From assembly GCA_035551675.1 (NCBI GenBank), contig DASZMV010000040.1, positions 186,001-250,000 on the forward strand: a stretch of DNA of 64,000 nucleotides, given 5' to 3'. This document shows positions 32,578-42,353 of this stretch, one piece after another. The stretch is from JAFECT01 sp035551675 (GTDB lineage: Bacteria > Pseudomonadota > Alphaproteobacteria > Caulobacterales > Caulobacteraceae). The notes beneath the pieces were generated by a model. That model saw nothing but the letters and a program-made list of their open reading frames with translations. It searched no databases and was not told the DNA's origin. A program made the translations under genes and the position numbers. Within the stretch, counting starts at the first letter, position 1. Every line of letters begins with the position of its first letter.

Positions 32578-32751
32578 TCCTCCCCCGGCCGAAGGCCGAA
32601 GGGGAGGGGGACCGCCGCAGGCGGTGGAGGGGCCAGCGCAGACGTTGGATGTTGTGCGCATTGCACCTCGCTAATCACTAAGCGACGGCGCTGGCCCCTC
32701 CACCATGCTTCGCATGGTTCCCCTCCCCTACGCGCTACGCGCGGGGGAGGA
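32578..32751. repeat. REPIN-like palindromic element of two inverted hairpin units
   Basis: Outer arms TCCTCCCCC (32578) and GGGGGAGGA (32743-32751). Inside are two inverted units: left GGGGAGGGGGACC-(GCCGCAGGC)-GGTGGAGGGGCCAGCGC (about 32600-32640) and right GCGCTGGCCCCTCCACC-ATGCTTCGCAT-GGTTCCCCTCCCC (about 32688-32730). Each carries its own small hairpin, with about 48 nt of unrelated sequence between. It occupies the 260-nt gap between mmsB and the methyltransferase gene. No coding content is seen. Confidence 0.75.
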
Positions 32752-32766
32752 ACTTAACTAGCGCAC

Positions 32767-33555
32767 CTACTTACGCGGCTTCCTGAACCGGTAGATGAAC
32801 TGGTCGGTGTGGCCGCGGATCGATTTGTCGAAGACGTTGGCGGTGTGCGGGTCGGCGGGGTTGCGCAGGATCTTGCTTTCGCCGTCGAAGATGAAGCCCG
32901 CGGCCAGCACTTCGCGCTTTACCGCTTCGGGGTCGATGCGGTGCAGGGTGTTGGTGGCCGACAGTCCCGAACCGGGCGCCGCGGCGTGGTCGAGCACGAC
33001 ATAGACGCCCCCGGGCTTCAGCGCGTCGAACACCGCCTTGTTCACGGCCGCCATGTCTTCGGGTCCCATGAACGGGTCATGCATGTCGTGGTAGTTCTGC
33101 GACGTCCACACCAGGTCGAGCTTCTCGGGCGTGTTCAATGCCTGCGGCAGCGGATCGATGATCAGGGTGACGTTGGGATAGGCCGAGGTCACGCTCTTGA
33201 TCTCGTCGAGATATTTCGGCGCGATCTTGATGATCTCCGCCGGCTGGATCGTATAGACGTGCCCGGTCGGGCCCACGGCCTTGGCGAACAGGCGCGTGAA
33301 GTATCCGCCGCCCGCGATCAGGTCCGCGACCTTCTCGCCCGGATGCACGCCGGCAAACTCCAACGCCTCGAGCGGCTTGCGATCGGGGTCGCGCTTCACG
33401 TCGGCTTCGGGGCGCGCGGGATCGGCGATTGCGGCCGCGATGGCTTTGGTGTCGCCGCGGGGACTCCAGGACGGCATATCGAAGCCCTCGGCGTATGCGC
33501 CGACCGACGTCCCCATTAGCGCGAGCGCGGCCAGCGCCGGAACCAGACTACGCAT
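32767..33555 (-). CDS. Exported SAM-methyltransferase-like protein, copy 1
   Basis: 262 residues from the ATG at 33555 (GGGGG ribosome site; the open frame extends 7 codons further). Sec signal peptide at about 1-23 (LVPALAALALMGTSVGAYA). The body is a class I methyltransferase-like fold: HPGEKVADLIAGGGYFTRLFAKAVGPTGHVYTIQ as the SAM loop, LDLVWTSQNYHDMHDP as motif IV, and ALKPGGVYVVLDHAAAPGSG as motif VI. It resembles the 'predicted methyltransferase' COG4798 group. Substrate unknown, and SAM is not known to occur in the periplasm. It is about 45% similar by eye to the neighbour at 33627, so the pair is a tandem duplication. Confidence 0.85.
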   Translation of the reverse strand: MRSLVPALAALALMGTSVGAYAEGFDMPSWSPRGDTKAIAAAIADPARPEADVKRDPDRKPLEALEFAGVHPGEKVADLIAGGGYFTRLFAKAVGPTGHVYTIQPAEIIKIAPKYLDEIKSVTSAYPNVTLIIDPLPQALNTPEKLDLVWTSQNYHDMHDPFMGPEDMAAVNKAVFDALKPGGVYVVLDHAAAPGSGLSATNTLHRIDPEAVKREVLAAGFIFDGESKILRNPADPHTANVFDKSIRGHTDQFIYRFRKPRK

Positions 33556-33626
33556 AGGACCCCCTTCGGATAGCAAAGGGGCGCGAGGTAATCCGCGCGC
33601 CCCGATAAGCTCAGCCTAGCATAGTT

Positions 33627-34370
33627 TCAATGCTTCGGCTTGCGGAACCTGAAGGCGAACTGGTCGGTGTGGTGACGGATCTTCTCGTCGAACACTTTCA
33701 GCGTGTGATCGTCGGCCGGATTGCGCAGGAACTGGCCCTCGGCCTCCAGCTTGAACCCGGCCGCCTCGACTTCGCGTTTCACCACGGCCGGATCGATCCG
33801 GTGCAGGGTGTTGGTGTCGGCGACGCCAGACCCCGGTTTGGCCGCGTGGTCGAGCACGAAATAGACGCCACCCGGCTTCAGCGCCCGGAACGCCGCTGTG
33901 TTGACCTTGGCGACGTCGAGGCCGTTGTTGTGCATGTCGTGGTAGTTCTGGGTGGTCCACACCACGTCGAGGCCATCGGGCAGTTTCGGATCATCGACCG
34001 CGCCGGCGACGGCGGTGACGTTCTTGTGCGCGTCGAGCACGGGCTTCAGACGCTCCACGCCCTTCTCGGTGGTCATGGCGTAGACGTGACCGCTGGGTCC
34101 GACCACGTCGGCGATGATGTGGGTGAAATAGCCGGCGCCGGGCAACAGCTCAGCCACCTTGTCGCCGGGGCGCACCTGGGCGAAGGCGATGGTGTCGGCG
34201 GGCTTGCGCGCCGCGTCCAGCGCGACGTCGGCCGCGGGGCGGTTCTTATCGCCGAGCGCGGTGAAGATGTAGGCCGGCGGCTTGCCCATGGAATTTTTGG
34301 CCTCGACGGCGCCCATGGCGAAGGCGGAGACGGCGAGAACAGACACGCACGCTAGCGCGAACTTACGCAT
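33627..34370 (-). CDS. Exported SAM-methyltransferase-like protein, copy 2
   Basis: 247 residues with a Sec signal peptide (MRKFALACVSVLAVSAFAMGAVEA). Same layout as copy 1: RPGDKVAELLPGAGYFTHIIADVVGPSGHVYAM, LDVVWTTQNYHDMHNN and ALKPGGVYFVLDHAAKPGSG. Both end in nearly the same strand-rich segment (TDQF.YRFRKP). The SAM loop reads LLPGAGYF in place of LIAGGGYF. The upstream neighbour is the valine-pathway hydrolase; there is no clear operon link to it (80 nt gap). Confidence 0.85.
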   Translation of the reverse strand: MRKFALACVSVLAVSAFAMGAVEAKNSMGKPPAYIFTALGDKNRPAADVALDAARKPADTIAFAQVRPGDKVAELLPGAGYFTHIIADVVGPSGHVYAMTTEKGVERLKPVLDAHKNVTAVAGAVDDPKLPDGLDVVWTTQNYHDMHNNGLDVAKVNTAAFRALKPGGVYFVLDHAAKPGSGVADTNTLHRIDPAVVKREVEAAGFKLEAEGQFLRNPADDHTLKVFDEKIRHHTDQFAFRFRKPKH

Positions 34371-34450
34371 GATCGAACCTCCCGAATGGCGCCAGGAGGC
34401 TTAGCAGACCGGCGATACCCAGGGCCAGAGGCAAAATCCGGGCGTTTGCA

Positions 34451-35527
34451 TCATAGACCCGGCAAGGGGGTCCATTCCTCGTCCGCCGGCAGGGGCGCGA
34501 ACAGGGCCTCGACCATCGCGTCCGACACCCCGGCGAGGTCCGCCGGCGACCAGGTCGGCGCATTGTCCTTGTCGACGATCACCGCGCGCACGCCCTCCTG
34601 GAAGTCGTGCGAGCGCACCATGCGCCCTCCCATGCGGTACTCCATGACCATCTCGTCCTGGAAGTTCGTCATCTGCGCGCCCAGACGCATCTGACGCAGC
34701 GATACCTTCATCGAAAAGGGCGACTTGGTATGGAGCGCCTTCAGTTCCTTCATGGCCCACTCGGACCCGTCGCGCTGCAGCGCCTCGACGATCTCCTCCA
34801 TGGTGTCGAAGGCGAACAGTCGATCGATCTTCGCCATGTTGTCTTCCACGCGCGCGTGGCCTGCGTAGGTCGCGAATAGTTCGGTCGCGCCGAACACCGC
34901 CTCGCTGTCGGCGACGATCTCGGATTTCAGCGCCTCGAGCTTCGAACTCTCGACATAGTGCGTCGCGATGCCAAGGCTGAGACACTCCGCCGCCTTCAAC
35001 CGCGCGCCGGTCAGCGCGAGCCACACGCCGGAGTTACCGGGCATGCGCGGCAGGAACCACCCGCCGCCGACATCGGGGAACAGGCCGATGCCGGTCTCGG
35101 GCATGGCGTAGATCGTGCGTTCGGTCGCGATGCGGATGCGCGCGGGATCGCTGATGCCGACGCCGCCGCCCATGACGATGCCGTCCAGGAAGGCCATCAC
35201 CGGCTTGGGATAGACGAACAGCAGGTGGTTCAGCCGGTATTCGGTGAGGAAGAACCGTTTGGCCTCGGATGCGTCCCCCGCCCCGCTCTCCGCGATCATC
35301 CGGATGTCGCCGCCGGCGCAGAAGCCGCGCGCGCCCGAGTGGTCGAGCATCACCACGTCCACGTCGGGATCGTCGGCCCACGCCGCAAGCGCGTCGGTGA
35401 TGATGCGGCACATCTCCTCGGTGAGGGCGTGGATGGCCGAAGGCCGGTTGAGCGTGAGCCGCCCCACGCGACCTTGCACGGAAACAAGCACAGGCGACTC
35501 GGCGGGATTGGCGGCGGCGTCGAACAT
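34451..35527 (-). CDS. 3-hydroxyisobutyryl-CoA hydrolase (enoyl-CoA hydratase fold)
   Basis: 358 residues, about 100 longer than simple enoyl-CoA hydratases, as expected for HIBCH-type hydrolases. Signatures are GARGFCAGGDIRMIAE (oxyanion hole and CoA site), PVMAFLDGIVMGGGVGIS, and the catalytic Glu in YAMPETGIGLFPDVGGGWFLPR. The C-terminal region (SPFSMKVSLRQMRLG...MEYRMGGRMVRSHDFQEGVRAVIVDKD) is also typical. It releases 3-hydroxyisobutyrate for MmsB. Confidence 0.91.
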   Translation of the reverse strand: MFDAAANPAESPVLVSVQGRVGRLTLNRPSAIHALTEEMCRIITDALAAWADDPDVDVVMLDHSGARGFCAGGDIRMIAESGAGDASEAKRFFLTEYRLNHLLFVYPKPVMAFLDGIVMGGGVGISDPARIRIATERTIYAMPETGIGLFPDVGGGWFLPRMPGNSGVWLALTGARLKAAECLSLGIATHYVESSKLEALKSEIVADSEAVFGATELFATYAGHARVEDNMAKIDRLFAFDTMEEIVEALQRDGSEWAMKELKALHTKSPFSMKVSLRQMRLGAQMTNFQDEMVMEYRMGGRMVRSHDFQEGVRAVIVDKDNAPTWSPADLAGVSDAMVEALFAPLPADEEWTPLPGL

Positions 35528-35566
35528 GGGCGCGGACTTAGCTGGGGACAGGGGAAAGGTCGAGAG

Positions 35567-36777
<1,211 letters not shown>

Positions 36778-36781
<4 letters not shown>

Positions 36782-37272
36782 GACGCTCGGTCTGCGTGTG
36801 TAGCGCGGAGGAGAAGATCGAAGACGATCGCTCCCGCCGCTCCAGCGACCGCAAACGCGACCGCCTCAGCCCACCATTTGAGCGTCGCCACTCTCTCAAG
36901 CAGGTGTGAGGCATAAGAGTCACCCCCAATGCACCACCCAAGCGCAATCGAAAGCACGTTCGCAAAGAGTGCGGCAACGACCGCATGCAGAAGCGCGAAG
37001 GCATTACTCCGTCTGAATAGCAACGCCACGAAGCGAGAGACAATCAATACAGCAGCCCAAACCGGAGCGGCGATTGCGAGTGCCGGTGTTCTCGAAATCA
37101 TACCGAAGGTGTCTGCCGCGGCCGATCCGGGAGAGATAGCGTGGAACGTCAGCTCGAATGTGAGAAATATCTGCAAGAATGCTGCGACGCAGGCCCCAAC
37201 GATCAGAGTCATCAGAGCGAGAATCGGCCGCACTAGATTCGAACGGCGAAGTGGTGAAGCAGACTCACTCAC
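36778..37272 (-). CDS. Four-helix membrane protein of unknown function
   Basis: 164 residues from a GTG that overlaps the acyl-CoA dehydrogenase stop (GTGA). Four predicted membrane helices at about 15-35 (ILALMTLIVGACVAAFLQIFLTF), 60-85, 93-115 and 130-155. No family recognised. Its sequence is visibly lower in GC than its neighbours, with many A/T third positions. That suggests a later arrival, even though it now overlaps both adjacent genes by 4 nt. Confidence 0.75.
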
Positions 37273-38408
37273 TGCCGGAACATCTCGCGCGCCGTGATCA
37301 CGCGCATGATTTCGTTGGTGCCTTCGAGAATCCGGTGCACCCGCAGGTCGCGCACGATGCGTTCCAGCGGGTAGTCCTTCAGATACCCATAGCCGCCGTG
37401 CAGTTGCAGCGCGTCGTCGGCGACCTGGTAGGCCGCGTCGGTGGCGAAGCGCTTGGCCATGGCGCAGAGCTGGGTCGCCTGCGGGTCGCGGTTGTCGAGC
37501 GCCCAGGCGGCACGGCGCACCATCAGGCGCGAGGCCTCGAGGCTCGTCGCCATGTCGGCGAGCTTGAACTGGAGCGCCTGGAATTCCTTCAGCGGCTTGC
37601 CGAACTGTTTGCGCGTCTCCGCGTAGGCCTTGGCCGTGTCGAGCGCCAACTGCGCGCCGCCCAGCGAACAGGCGGAGATGTTCAGGCGTCCCCCGTCGAG
37701 GCCCATCATGGCGATGCGAAAGCCTTCGCCCTCGATGCCGACGCGGTTCTCCACCGGCACGCGGCAGTCGTCGAAACTGACGATGGCGGTGGGTTGCGCG
37801 TTCCACCCCATCTTGCGTTCCTGCGCGCCGAAGTTGAGCCCCGGCGTACCCTTCTCGACCACGAAGGTGGAGACGCCCTTGGGACCCTCGACCCCGGTCC
37901 GCGCCATCACCACGTACACGTCGCTTACGCCCGCGCCGGAGATGAACGCCTTCGAGCCGTTCAGCACATAGTGGTCGCCATCCAGTTTCGCGGTCGTGCG
38001 CATCGAGGCCGCATCTGATCCCGACCCCGGCTCGGTCAGGCAGTAGGAGGCGATCAGCTCCATCGTCGTCAGTCGCGGCAGATACTTGTGACGCAGGGGA
38101 TCAGCGCCGAAGCGATCGATCATCCAGCACGCCATGTTGTGGATCGAGATGAAGGCCGCGACCGCGACGTCGCCGCGCGCCAGCTCCTCGAAGATGATCG
38201 CCGCGTCGAGCCGGCTCAGCGCCGAACCGCCGACATCGTCCTTGATGTAGACGCCCGCGAAGCCGAGCTCGGCGGCGTGACGCATGGCGTCGACCGGAAA
38301 GTGCTTCTTCTCGTCCCACTCGGCGCTGTGGGGCATAAACTCCGCTTCGGCGAACTGGCGCGCGGCGTCCTGGATGGCCCGCTGGTCCTCGGTCAGGCTG
38401 AAGTCCAT
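37269..38408 (-). CDS. Isobutyryl-CoA dehydrogenase-type acyl-CoA dehydrogenase
   Basis: FAD enzyme for the second committed step of valine degradation, with electrons passing to ETF. 379 residues from the ATG at 38408 (MDFSLTEDQRAI); the longer open frame upstream is not ACAD-like. The N-terminal helical domain is followed by the FAD-side motif YCLTEPGSGSDAASMRT, the middle beta domain, and the C-terminal region GGYGYLKDYPLERIVRDLRVHRILEGTNEIMR with the catalytic-base region in the usual position. Identification as isobutyryl- rather than short-chain-specific rests on the adjacent hydrolase and mmsB. Confidence 0.88.
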   Translation of the reverse strand: MDFSLTEDQRAIQDAARQFAEAEFMPHSAEWDEKKHFPVDAMRHAAELGFAGVYIKDDVGGSALSRLDAAIIFEELARGDVAVAAFISIHNMACWMIDRFGADPLRHKYLPRLTTMELIASYCLTEPGSGSDAASMRTTAKLDGDHYVLNGSKAFISGAGVSDVYVVMARTGVEGPKGVSTFVVEKGTPGLNFGAQERKMGWNAQPTAIVSFDDCRVPVENRVGIEGEGFRIAMMGLDGGRLNISACSLGGAQLALDTAKAYAETRKQFGKPLKEFQALQFKLADMATSLEASRLMVRRAAWALDNRDPQATQLCAMAKRFATDAAYQVADDALQLHGGYGYLKDYPLERIVRDLRVHRILEGTNEIMRVITAREMFRQ

Positions 38409-38487
38409 GGGGTCCCGTCCAAAAGCTATTGAGCCGACCGCGGCCTGGGCGCATCCTGCACCCAAGCCTTGGGGAAGGCGGACATTG

Positions 38488-38961
38488 ATGGACACGGTTT
38501 CTAGTGGAGCCGCAACCGCTTCGTCGAGCGACGATCGCGGTCTGGCGCTTGGCGGGTACTTGCTGCTGTTGGCGGCGCCCTTCACGGGCGGGGCAACGGC
38601 GCTCGCCGCGATGGCCCTCGCCTATGCGCGAAGGCCCTTTGCAGAGCGGCTGGCGCGCAGCCACTACGTCTTCCAGATCCGCACCTTCTGGACCTCGATT
38701 TTCTTCATCGCCGTCTCGGTCGCCGCCTCGTTGTTCGCCCTGTTCGTGCTGTTCGGGGACGTGGCGGCTGCGGTCGGCGACCAGCACGGCCTGTTCGACT
38801 ACTTCGTCGCCTCCGGCAGCGCCGCCTTCAAGTTCCACCCGGTGGGCATTCTCGCCCTGCTCATCGCCGTGGTGAGCTGGCTCGTGGGGGCAGGTTGGGT
38901 CGGGTACTGGTCCCTCTTTGGCCTGATCCGCCTGATCGGGGACCAGCCGCCCCGGCGCTGA
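38488..38961 (+). CDS. Membrane protein with three to four helices, function unknown
   Basis: 157 residues from the ATG at 38488, divergent from the acyl-CoA dehydrogenase (79 nt apart). Membrane segments at about 20-45 (GLALGGYLLLLAAPFTGGATALAAMALAYA), 68-92 (FWTSIFFIAVSVAASLFALFVLFG) and 118-148 (GILALLIAVVSWLVGAGWVGYWSLFGLIRLI). RSHYVFQIRTFWTS between the first two resembles DUF4870-like proteins. hemB follows 55 nt later on the same strand. Confidence 0.75.
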   Translation: MDTVSSGAATASSSDDRGLALGGYLLLLAAPFTGGATALAAMALAYARRPFAERLARSHYVFQIRTFWTSIFFIAVSVAASLFALFVLFGDVAAAVGDQHGLFDYFVASGSAAFKFHPVGILALLIAVVSWLVGAGWVGYWSLFGLIRLIGDQPPRR

Positions 38962-39016
38962 GGGGTGGGCGCCGAGGGGGGTGGTCGCAGGATCGCCCTG
39001 GCTCTAAACACCCGCC

Positions 39017-40018
39017 ATGCCCGACTTTGCCCTCGCCCCCTTTCCCGCCCTGCGGCCGCGCCGGCTGCGCCAGGCCGACTGGATCCGGCGCCTGGTGCGC
39101 GAAACCACGCTCACCCCCTCCGACCTGGTCTGGCCGATCGTGATCCATGACGGGGCCGAACCGCGCGTGCCGGTCGCCTCCATGCCGGGCGTCGACCGGC
39201 TCGATCGCAATGAGGCGGTGAAGGCGGCGCGTCAGGCGCGCGATCTCGGCATTCCGCTGGTGGCGCTGTTTCCCAACATCGACGGCGCCAAGAAGGATGG
39301 GCGAGGAACCGAAGCGCTGAACGCCGACGGCCTGGTCCCCGACACGGTGAAGGCGATCAAGGACGCGGTCCCCGAGGTCGGCGTCATGTGCGACGTGGCG
39401 CTCGACTGCTACACCGATCACGGCCACGACGGCGTGCTCGACGGCGGCCGCATCCTCAACGACGAGTCGGTGAAGCAACTCATCGCGCAGGCGCTGACCC
39501 AGGCGCGCGCGGGCTGCGACGTGATCGCGCCGTCGGACATGATGGACGGCCGCGTCGGCGCCATCCGCGCCATGCTCGAGACCGAAGGCTTCAAGGACAC
39601 GATGATCCTGTCCTACGCCGCGAAATACGCGTCGGGATTCTACGGCCCCTATCGCGAGGCCGTCGGCTCGTCGAAAGCGCTGCAGGGCGACAAGAAGACC
39701 TACCAGATGGATCCGGGCAACACCGAAGAAGCGTTGCGCGAAGTCGCCATCGACCTCGCCGAAGGCGCCGACATGGTGATGGTGAAGCCCGGCCTGCCCT
39801 ATCTCGACATCGTCCAGCGCGTGTCGCAGACCTTCAACGTTCCGACCTTCGTTTATCAGGTGTCGGGCGAGTACGCGATGATGCGCGCCGCCATGGAGCG
39901 CGGCTGGCTCGAGGAAGACCGCGCCATCCTCGAAACCCTGCAGGCGTTCAAGCGCGCGGGCGCCTCAGGCGTGCTCAGCTATTTCGCACCCCAGGCGGCG
40001 CGACTGCTCGGCGCCTGA
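39017..40018 (+). CDS. hemB: Delta-aminolevulinic acid dehydratase (porphobilinogen synthase)
   Basis: Joins two 5-aminolevulinates into porphobilinogen. 333 residues. The active-site lysines lie in ILSYAAKYASGFYGP and MVMVKPGLPYLDIV; VIAPSDMMDGRVGAIR precedes. The metal region reads DVALDCYTDHGHDGVLDGGRI. The three zinc cysteines of the mammalian/yeast type are not all present (Asp in their place), so this is the Mg2+-type enzyme common in proteobacteria. Confidence 0.96.
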   Translation: MPDFALAPFPALRPRRLRQADWIRRLVRETTLTPSDLVWPIVIHDGAEPRVPVASMPGVDRLDRNEAVKAARQARDLGIPLVALFPNIDGAKKDGRGTEALNADGLVPDTVKAIKDAVPEVGVMCDVALDCYTDHGHDGVLDGGRILNDESVKQLIAQALTQARAGCDVIAPSDMMDGRVGAIRAMLETEGFKDTMILSYAAKYASGFYGPYREAVGSSKALQGDKKTYQMDPGNTEEALREVAIDLAEGADMVMVKPGLPYLDIVQRVSQTFNVPTFVYQVSGEYAMMRAAMERGWLEEDRAILETLQAFKRAGASGVLSYFAPQAARLLGA

Positions 40019-40025
40019 CGCGCTC

Positions 40026-40382
40026 TCAGTGCGCGGGCCAGCCGATGCCGACAGTGATCGGTTCGGGGGTCGGGCCCGGCTGATAGCCGGCGGGACGCGT
40101 GATCCTCATGGTCGAAGCGACCTTCAGCGCGCGATCGCCGATGCGCGCCGCCATCGAGTCGGGCTTAGTCGGCACCGTCGCCACGACCTTGCAGTCGCCC
40201 AGCGTGTTCTGCGGCGTCGCCACACAGTTGAGCGTTGCGTGCATGGCGACCTGATAGTCTGGACGGAAGCGCAGCATGACTTCCTGCGTCGGCCAGACCA
40301 GCGTGTAGTCGTTCGCGCCCATCGCCGGGGCCGTCGCCGCCATACCCATCGCGCCTAACAAGCCTACGATACCGATAATCAC
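40026..40382 (-). CDS. Secreted TonB-C-like protein, copy 1
   Basis: 118 residues from a GTG, with a hydrophobic signal (MIIGIVGLLGAMGMAATAPAMGA). The mature domain (DYTLVWPTQEVMLRFRPDYQVAMHATLNCVATPQNTLGDCKVV..., then IGDRALKVASTMRITRPAGYQPGPTPEPITVGIGW) has the layout of the TonB C-terminal domain: 'l.C.v...G.L.dC.Vv.e.P' followed by 'ALkvA..fri' and a final strand. It carries no TonB N-terminal anchor or Pro-rich spacer. It shares its plan with the next gene at 40494 (tandem pair) and is convergent with hemB (7 nt). Confidence 0.72.
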   Translation of the reverse strand: MIIGIVGLLGAMGMAATAPAMGANDYTLVWPTQEVMLRFRPDYQVAMHATLNCVATPQNTLGDCKVVATVPTKPDSMAARIGDRALKVASTMRITRPAGYQPGPTPEPITVGIGWPAH

Positions 40383-40493
40383 CCAGGTCTCTCCATTGAT
40401 GCGGCGGCGCCGACAACGTGCGCCGCCCTTGTTCTGATCGTTGTGCTTCTTCGGGCCGCCACATGGGGCTAAGGGCGGCGCTGAAGCAACCGC

Positions 40494-40877
40494 TTACATC
40501 CCGTTGCAGCCGCCGCCCTCGGCGTCCTTCAGGCCGCCGCCGGCGCCCGACCAATCGACGGTGACCGAGACCGTTTCCGGCGAAGCGCCAGCCTTCCAGC
40601 CTGCAGGACGCTTCACGCGGTAGTGCGAGGCGATCTTCAGCGAGGCGGGGCCAAAGCCCCTGCCGCCCGGGTCTTCGTTCACGACCGAACAGTTCTTCAG
40701 GTCCTTCTCGCCGGCTTCGCAGGACAGCTCGACCTTGGCGGGGATGCCGCAGGTGTTGTCCGGCCGGAACCGCTCATAGATCGAATGGGACGGCGCCTCG
40801 AGCGTGTAGTCCGGACCGCTCGCGGTGGCGTCGCCGGCCGCCATGGCGGCGATCAGAAACATCAGAGCCGTAAACAT
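40494..40877 (-). CDS. Secreted TonB-C-like protein, copy 2
   Basis: 127 residues from an ATG (GAGGAG upstream). Sec signal MFTALMFLIAAMAAGDATA. Mature part DYTLEAPSHSIYERFRPDNTC...VELSCEAGEKDLKNCSVVNEDPGGRGFGPASLKIASHYRVKRPAGWKAG.SPETVSVTVDW. The segment ELSC...L.NC.VV.E.P.G.GFG.A.LK.A resembles TonB-family C-terminal domains. A Gly/Asn tail follows. The two Cys could form a disulfide. Paralogue of the gene at 40026. Function unknown. Confidence 0.76.
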   Translation of the reverse strand: MFTALMFLIAAMAAGDATASGPDYTLEAPSHSIYERFRPDNTCGIPAKVELSCEAGEKDLKNCSVVNEDPGGRGFGPASLKIASHYRVKRPAGWKAGASPETVSVTVDWSGAGGGLKDAEGGGCNGM

Positions 40878-40990
40878 AATCGTTCTCCTCGCACTGGCCC
40901 GGTCGGGCCGTTCGTCCTCCGCTCCCCCGAAGCGGCGTCCTGGTCATGGGTATCACGCCGTCATACCGGCGGACCCGTCGAAGGCGCGGA

Positions 40991-41863
40991 TCAGCTCCGC
41001 GGCTTGCGCCGGTCCTCCAGTCGCGCGGCCAGGCTGGAGGTGTCCCAACGACCGCCTCCGAGCGCCTGCACCTCAGAGTAGAACTGATCGACCAGGGCCG
41101 CCAGGGCCAGATGCGCCCCGTTCGAGCGCGCCTCGTCGAGCACCAGGCCCAGGTCCTTGCGCATCCAGTCGACGGCGAAGCCGAAGTCGAAGGCGTTGTC
41201 CGTCATCGCCTTCCAGCGGTTGTCCATCTGCCAGGACTGGGCCGCGCCCTTGGAGATGGCGGCATAGACCACCTCGGGCTCGAGCCCCGACGACTTCACG
41301 AAGTGCATGGCTTCAGCCAAGCCCTGGACCGTGCCGGCGATGCAGATCTGGTTGACCATCTTGGCGAGCTGTCCCGCGCCCGGGCCGCCGATGCGGGTCA
41401 CCGCCTTGGAATAGGCCGCCAACACCGGAACCGCGCGCTGGAAGGCGGCCTCGTCGCCGCCGGCCATGACGGTGAGCTGGCCGTTCTCCGCCCCCGCCTG
41501 ACCGCCCGAGACCGGCGCGTCGACGAAGGCGCGCCCGCCGGCGGAGCAGAGTTCGGCCATCTCGCGGGCGATCTTGGCCGAGGTGGTGGTGTGATCGACG
41601 ATCACCGCGCCCGGGGCGGTCGCCGGAAGGGCCGCCGTCACCACCTCGCGGACGTCGTCGTCCTTGCCCACGCAGAGGATGAAGAACTCGGCGTTGTCGG
41701 CGGCTTCGGCGGCGGTTTCCCCGACCCGGGCACCGGTCTTCTCGGCCCAGGCCCGGGCCTTGTCCGTCGAGCGGTTGAAGCCGGTCACCTCGTGGCCGCA
41801 ACGCTTCAGATGCCCCGCCATTGGGCCGCCCATGACGCCCAGGCCCGCGAAACCGATTTTCAC
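40991..41863 (-). CDS. Beta-hydroxyacid dehydrogenase (HIBADH family), substrate uncertain
   Basis: 290 residues from the GTG at 41863; GGAG lies 9 nt before it, whereas an upstream TTG would start directly on the ribosome site. NAD(P) motif GFAGLGVMGGPMAGHL, substrate signature VDAPVSGGQAGAENGQL, and catalytic Lys in GAGQLAKMVNQICIAG. It lacks the MmsB-specific insert and looks closer to tartronate semialdehyde (2-hydroxy-3-oxopropionate) or succinic-semialdehyde-type reductases. It is followed on the same strand, upstream in transcription, by the flavin reductase gene (16 nt gap). Confidence 0.84.
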   Translation of the reverse strand: MKIGFAGLGVMGGPMAGHLKRCGHEVTGFNRSTDKARAWAEKTGARVGETAAEAADNAEFFILCVGKDDDVREVVTAALPATAPGAVIVDHTTTSAKIAREMAELCSAGGRAFVDAPVSGGQAGAENGQLTVMAGGDEAAFQRAVPVLAAYSKAVTRIGGPGAGQLAKMVNQICIAGTVQGLAEAMHFVKSSGLEPEVVYAAISKGAAQSWQMDNRWKAMTDNAFDFGFAVDWMRKDLGLVLDEARSNGAHLALAALVDQFYSEVQALGGGRWDTSSLAARLEDRRKPRS

Positions 41864-41879
41864 TGATCGCAACTCCTCA

Positions 41880-42353
41880 TCAGGTCGAGGCCCGGCCGTA
41901 GCCGCCCCGGAAAAACAGAAGCCCGTCGCCCGGGCGGGTCTCGAAATCCATCACCCGGCCCACGATCACCATGTGGTCGCCCAGCCCGATCTTGGTGTGG
42001 GCCTGGCAGTCCAGGATGGTCAGGGCGCCCTTCAACCCGGACGCCCCCGAGGGCGCGAGCCGCACTTCGTGGGGCTCCAGCCGCGCATCGCCCCAGGCGA
42101 AGCGCTCGCACAGCGCCATATCTTCCGCGGCCAAGACATTGATCGTGAAGCGGTCCGCCGCGCCAAACAGCGCCCGGCGGTCGCACTCGTCGCCCAGGCA
42201 CCACAGCACGAGGCGGGGCTCCAGCGACACCGAAGCCAGGGAGTTGACGGTCAGGCCGACCGGCCCGGTCTCGTCCTCGGCCACCACCACCGTGACCCCG
42301 GTGGCGAAGGCCGACAAGGCGGCGCGGTAGGGCAGTGTCGGGTCGGCGGCCAC
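41880..42353 (-). CDS. Flavin reductase-like domain protein
   Basis: 157 residues from a GTG. The flavin-reductase (FMN-binding split barrel) pattern is clear: YRAALSAFATGVTVVVAEDETGPVGLTVNSLASVSLEPRLVLWCLG...FTINVLAAED, with the GDHMVIVGRV strand near the end. Such proteins supply FMNH2 to two-component monooxygenases, or act as stand-alone flavin reductases. No monooxygenase is adjacent, so the partner is unknown. Confidence 0.87.
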   Translation of the reverse strand: MAADPTLPYRAALSAFATGVTVVVAEDETGPVGLTVNSLASVSLEPRLVLWCLGDECDRRALFGAADRFTINVLAAEDMALCERFAWGDARLEPHEVRLAPSGASGLKGALTILDCQAHTKIGLGDHMVIVGRVMDFETRPGDGLLFFRGGYGRAST

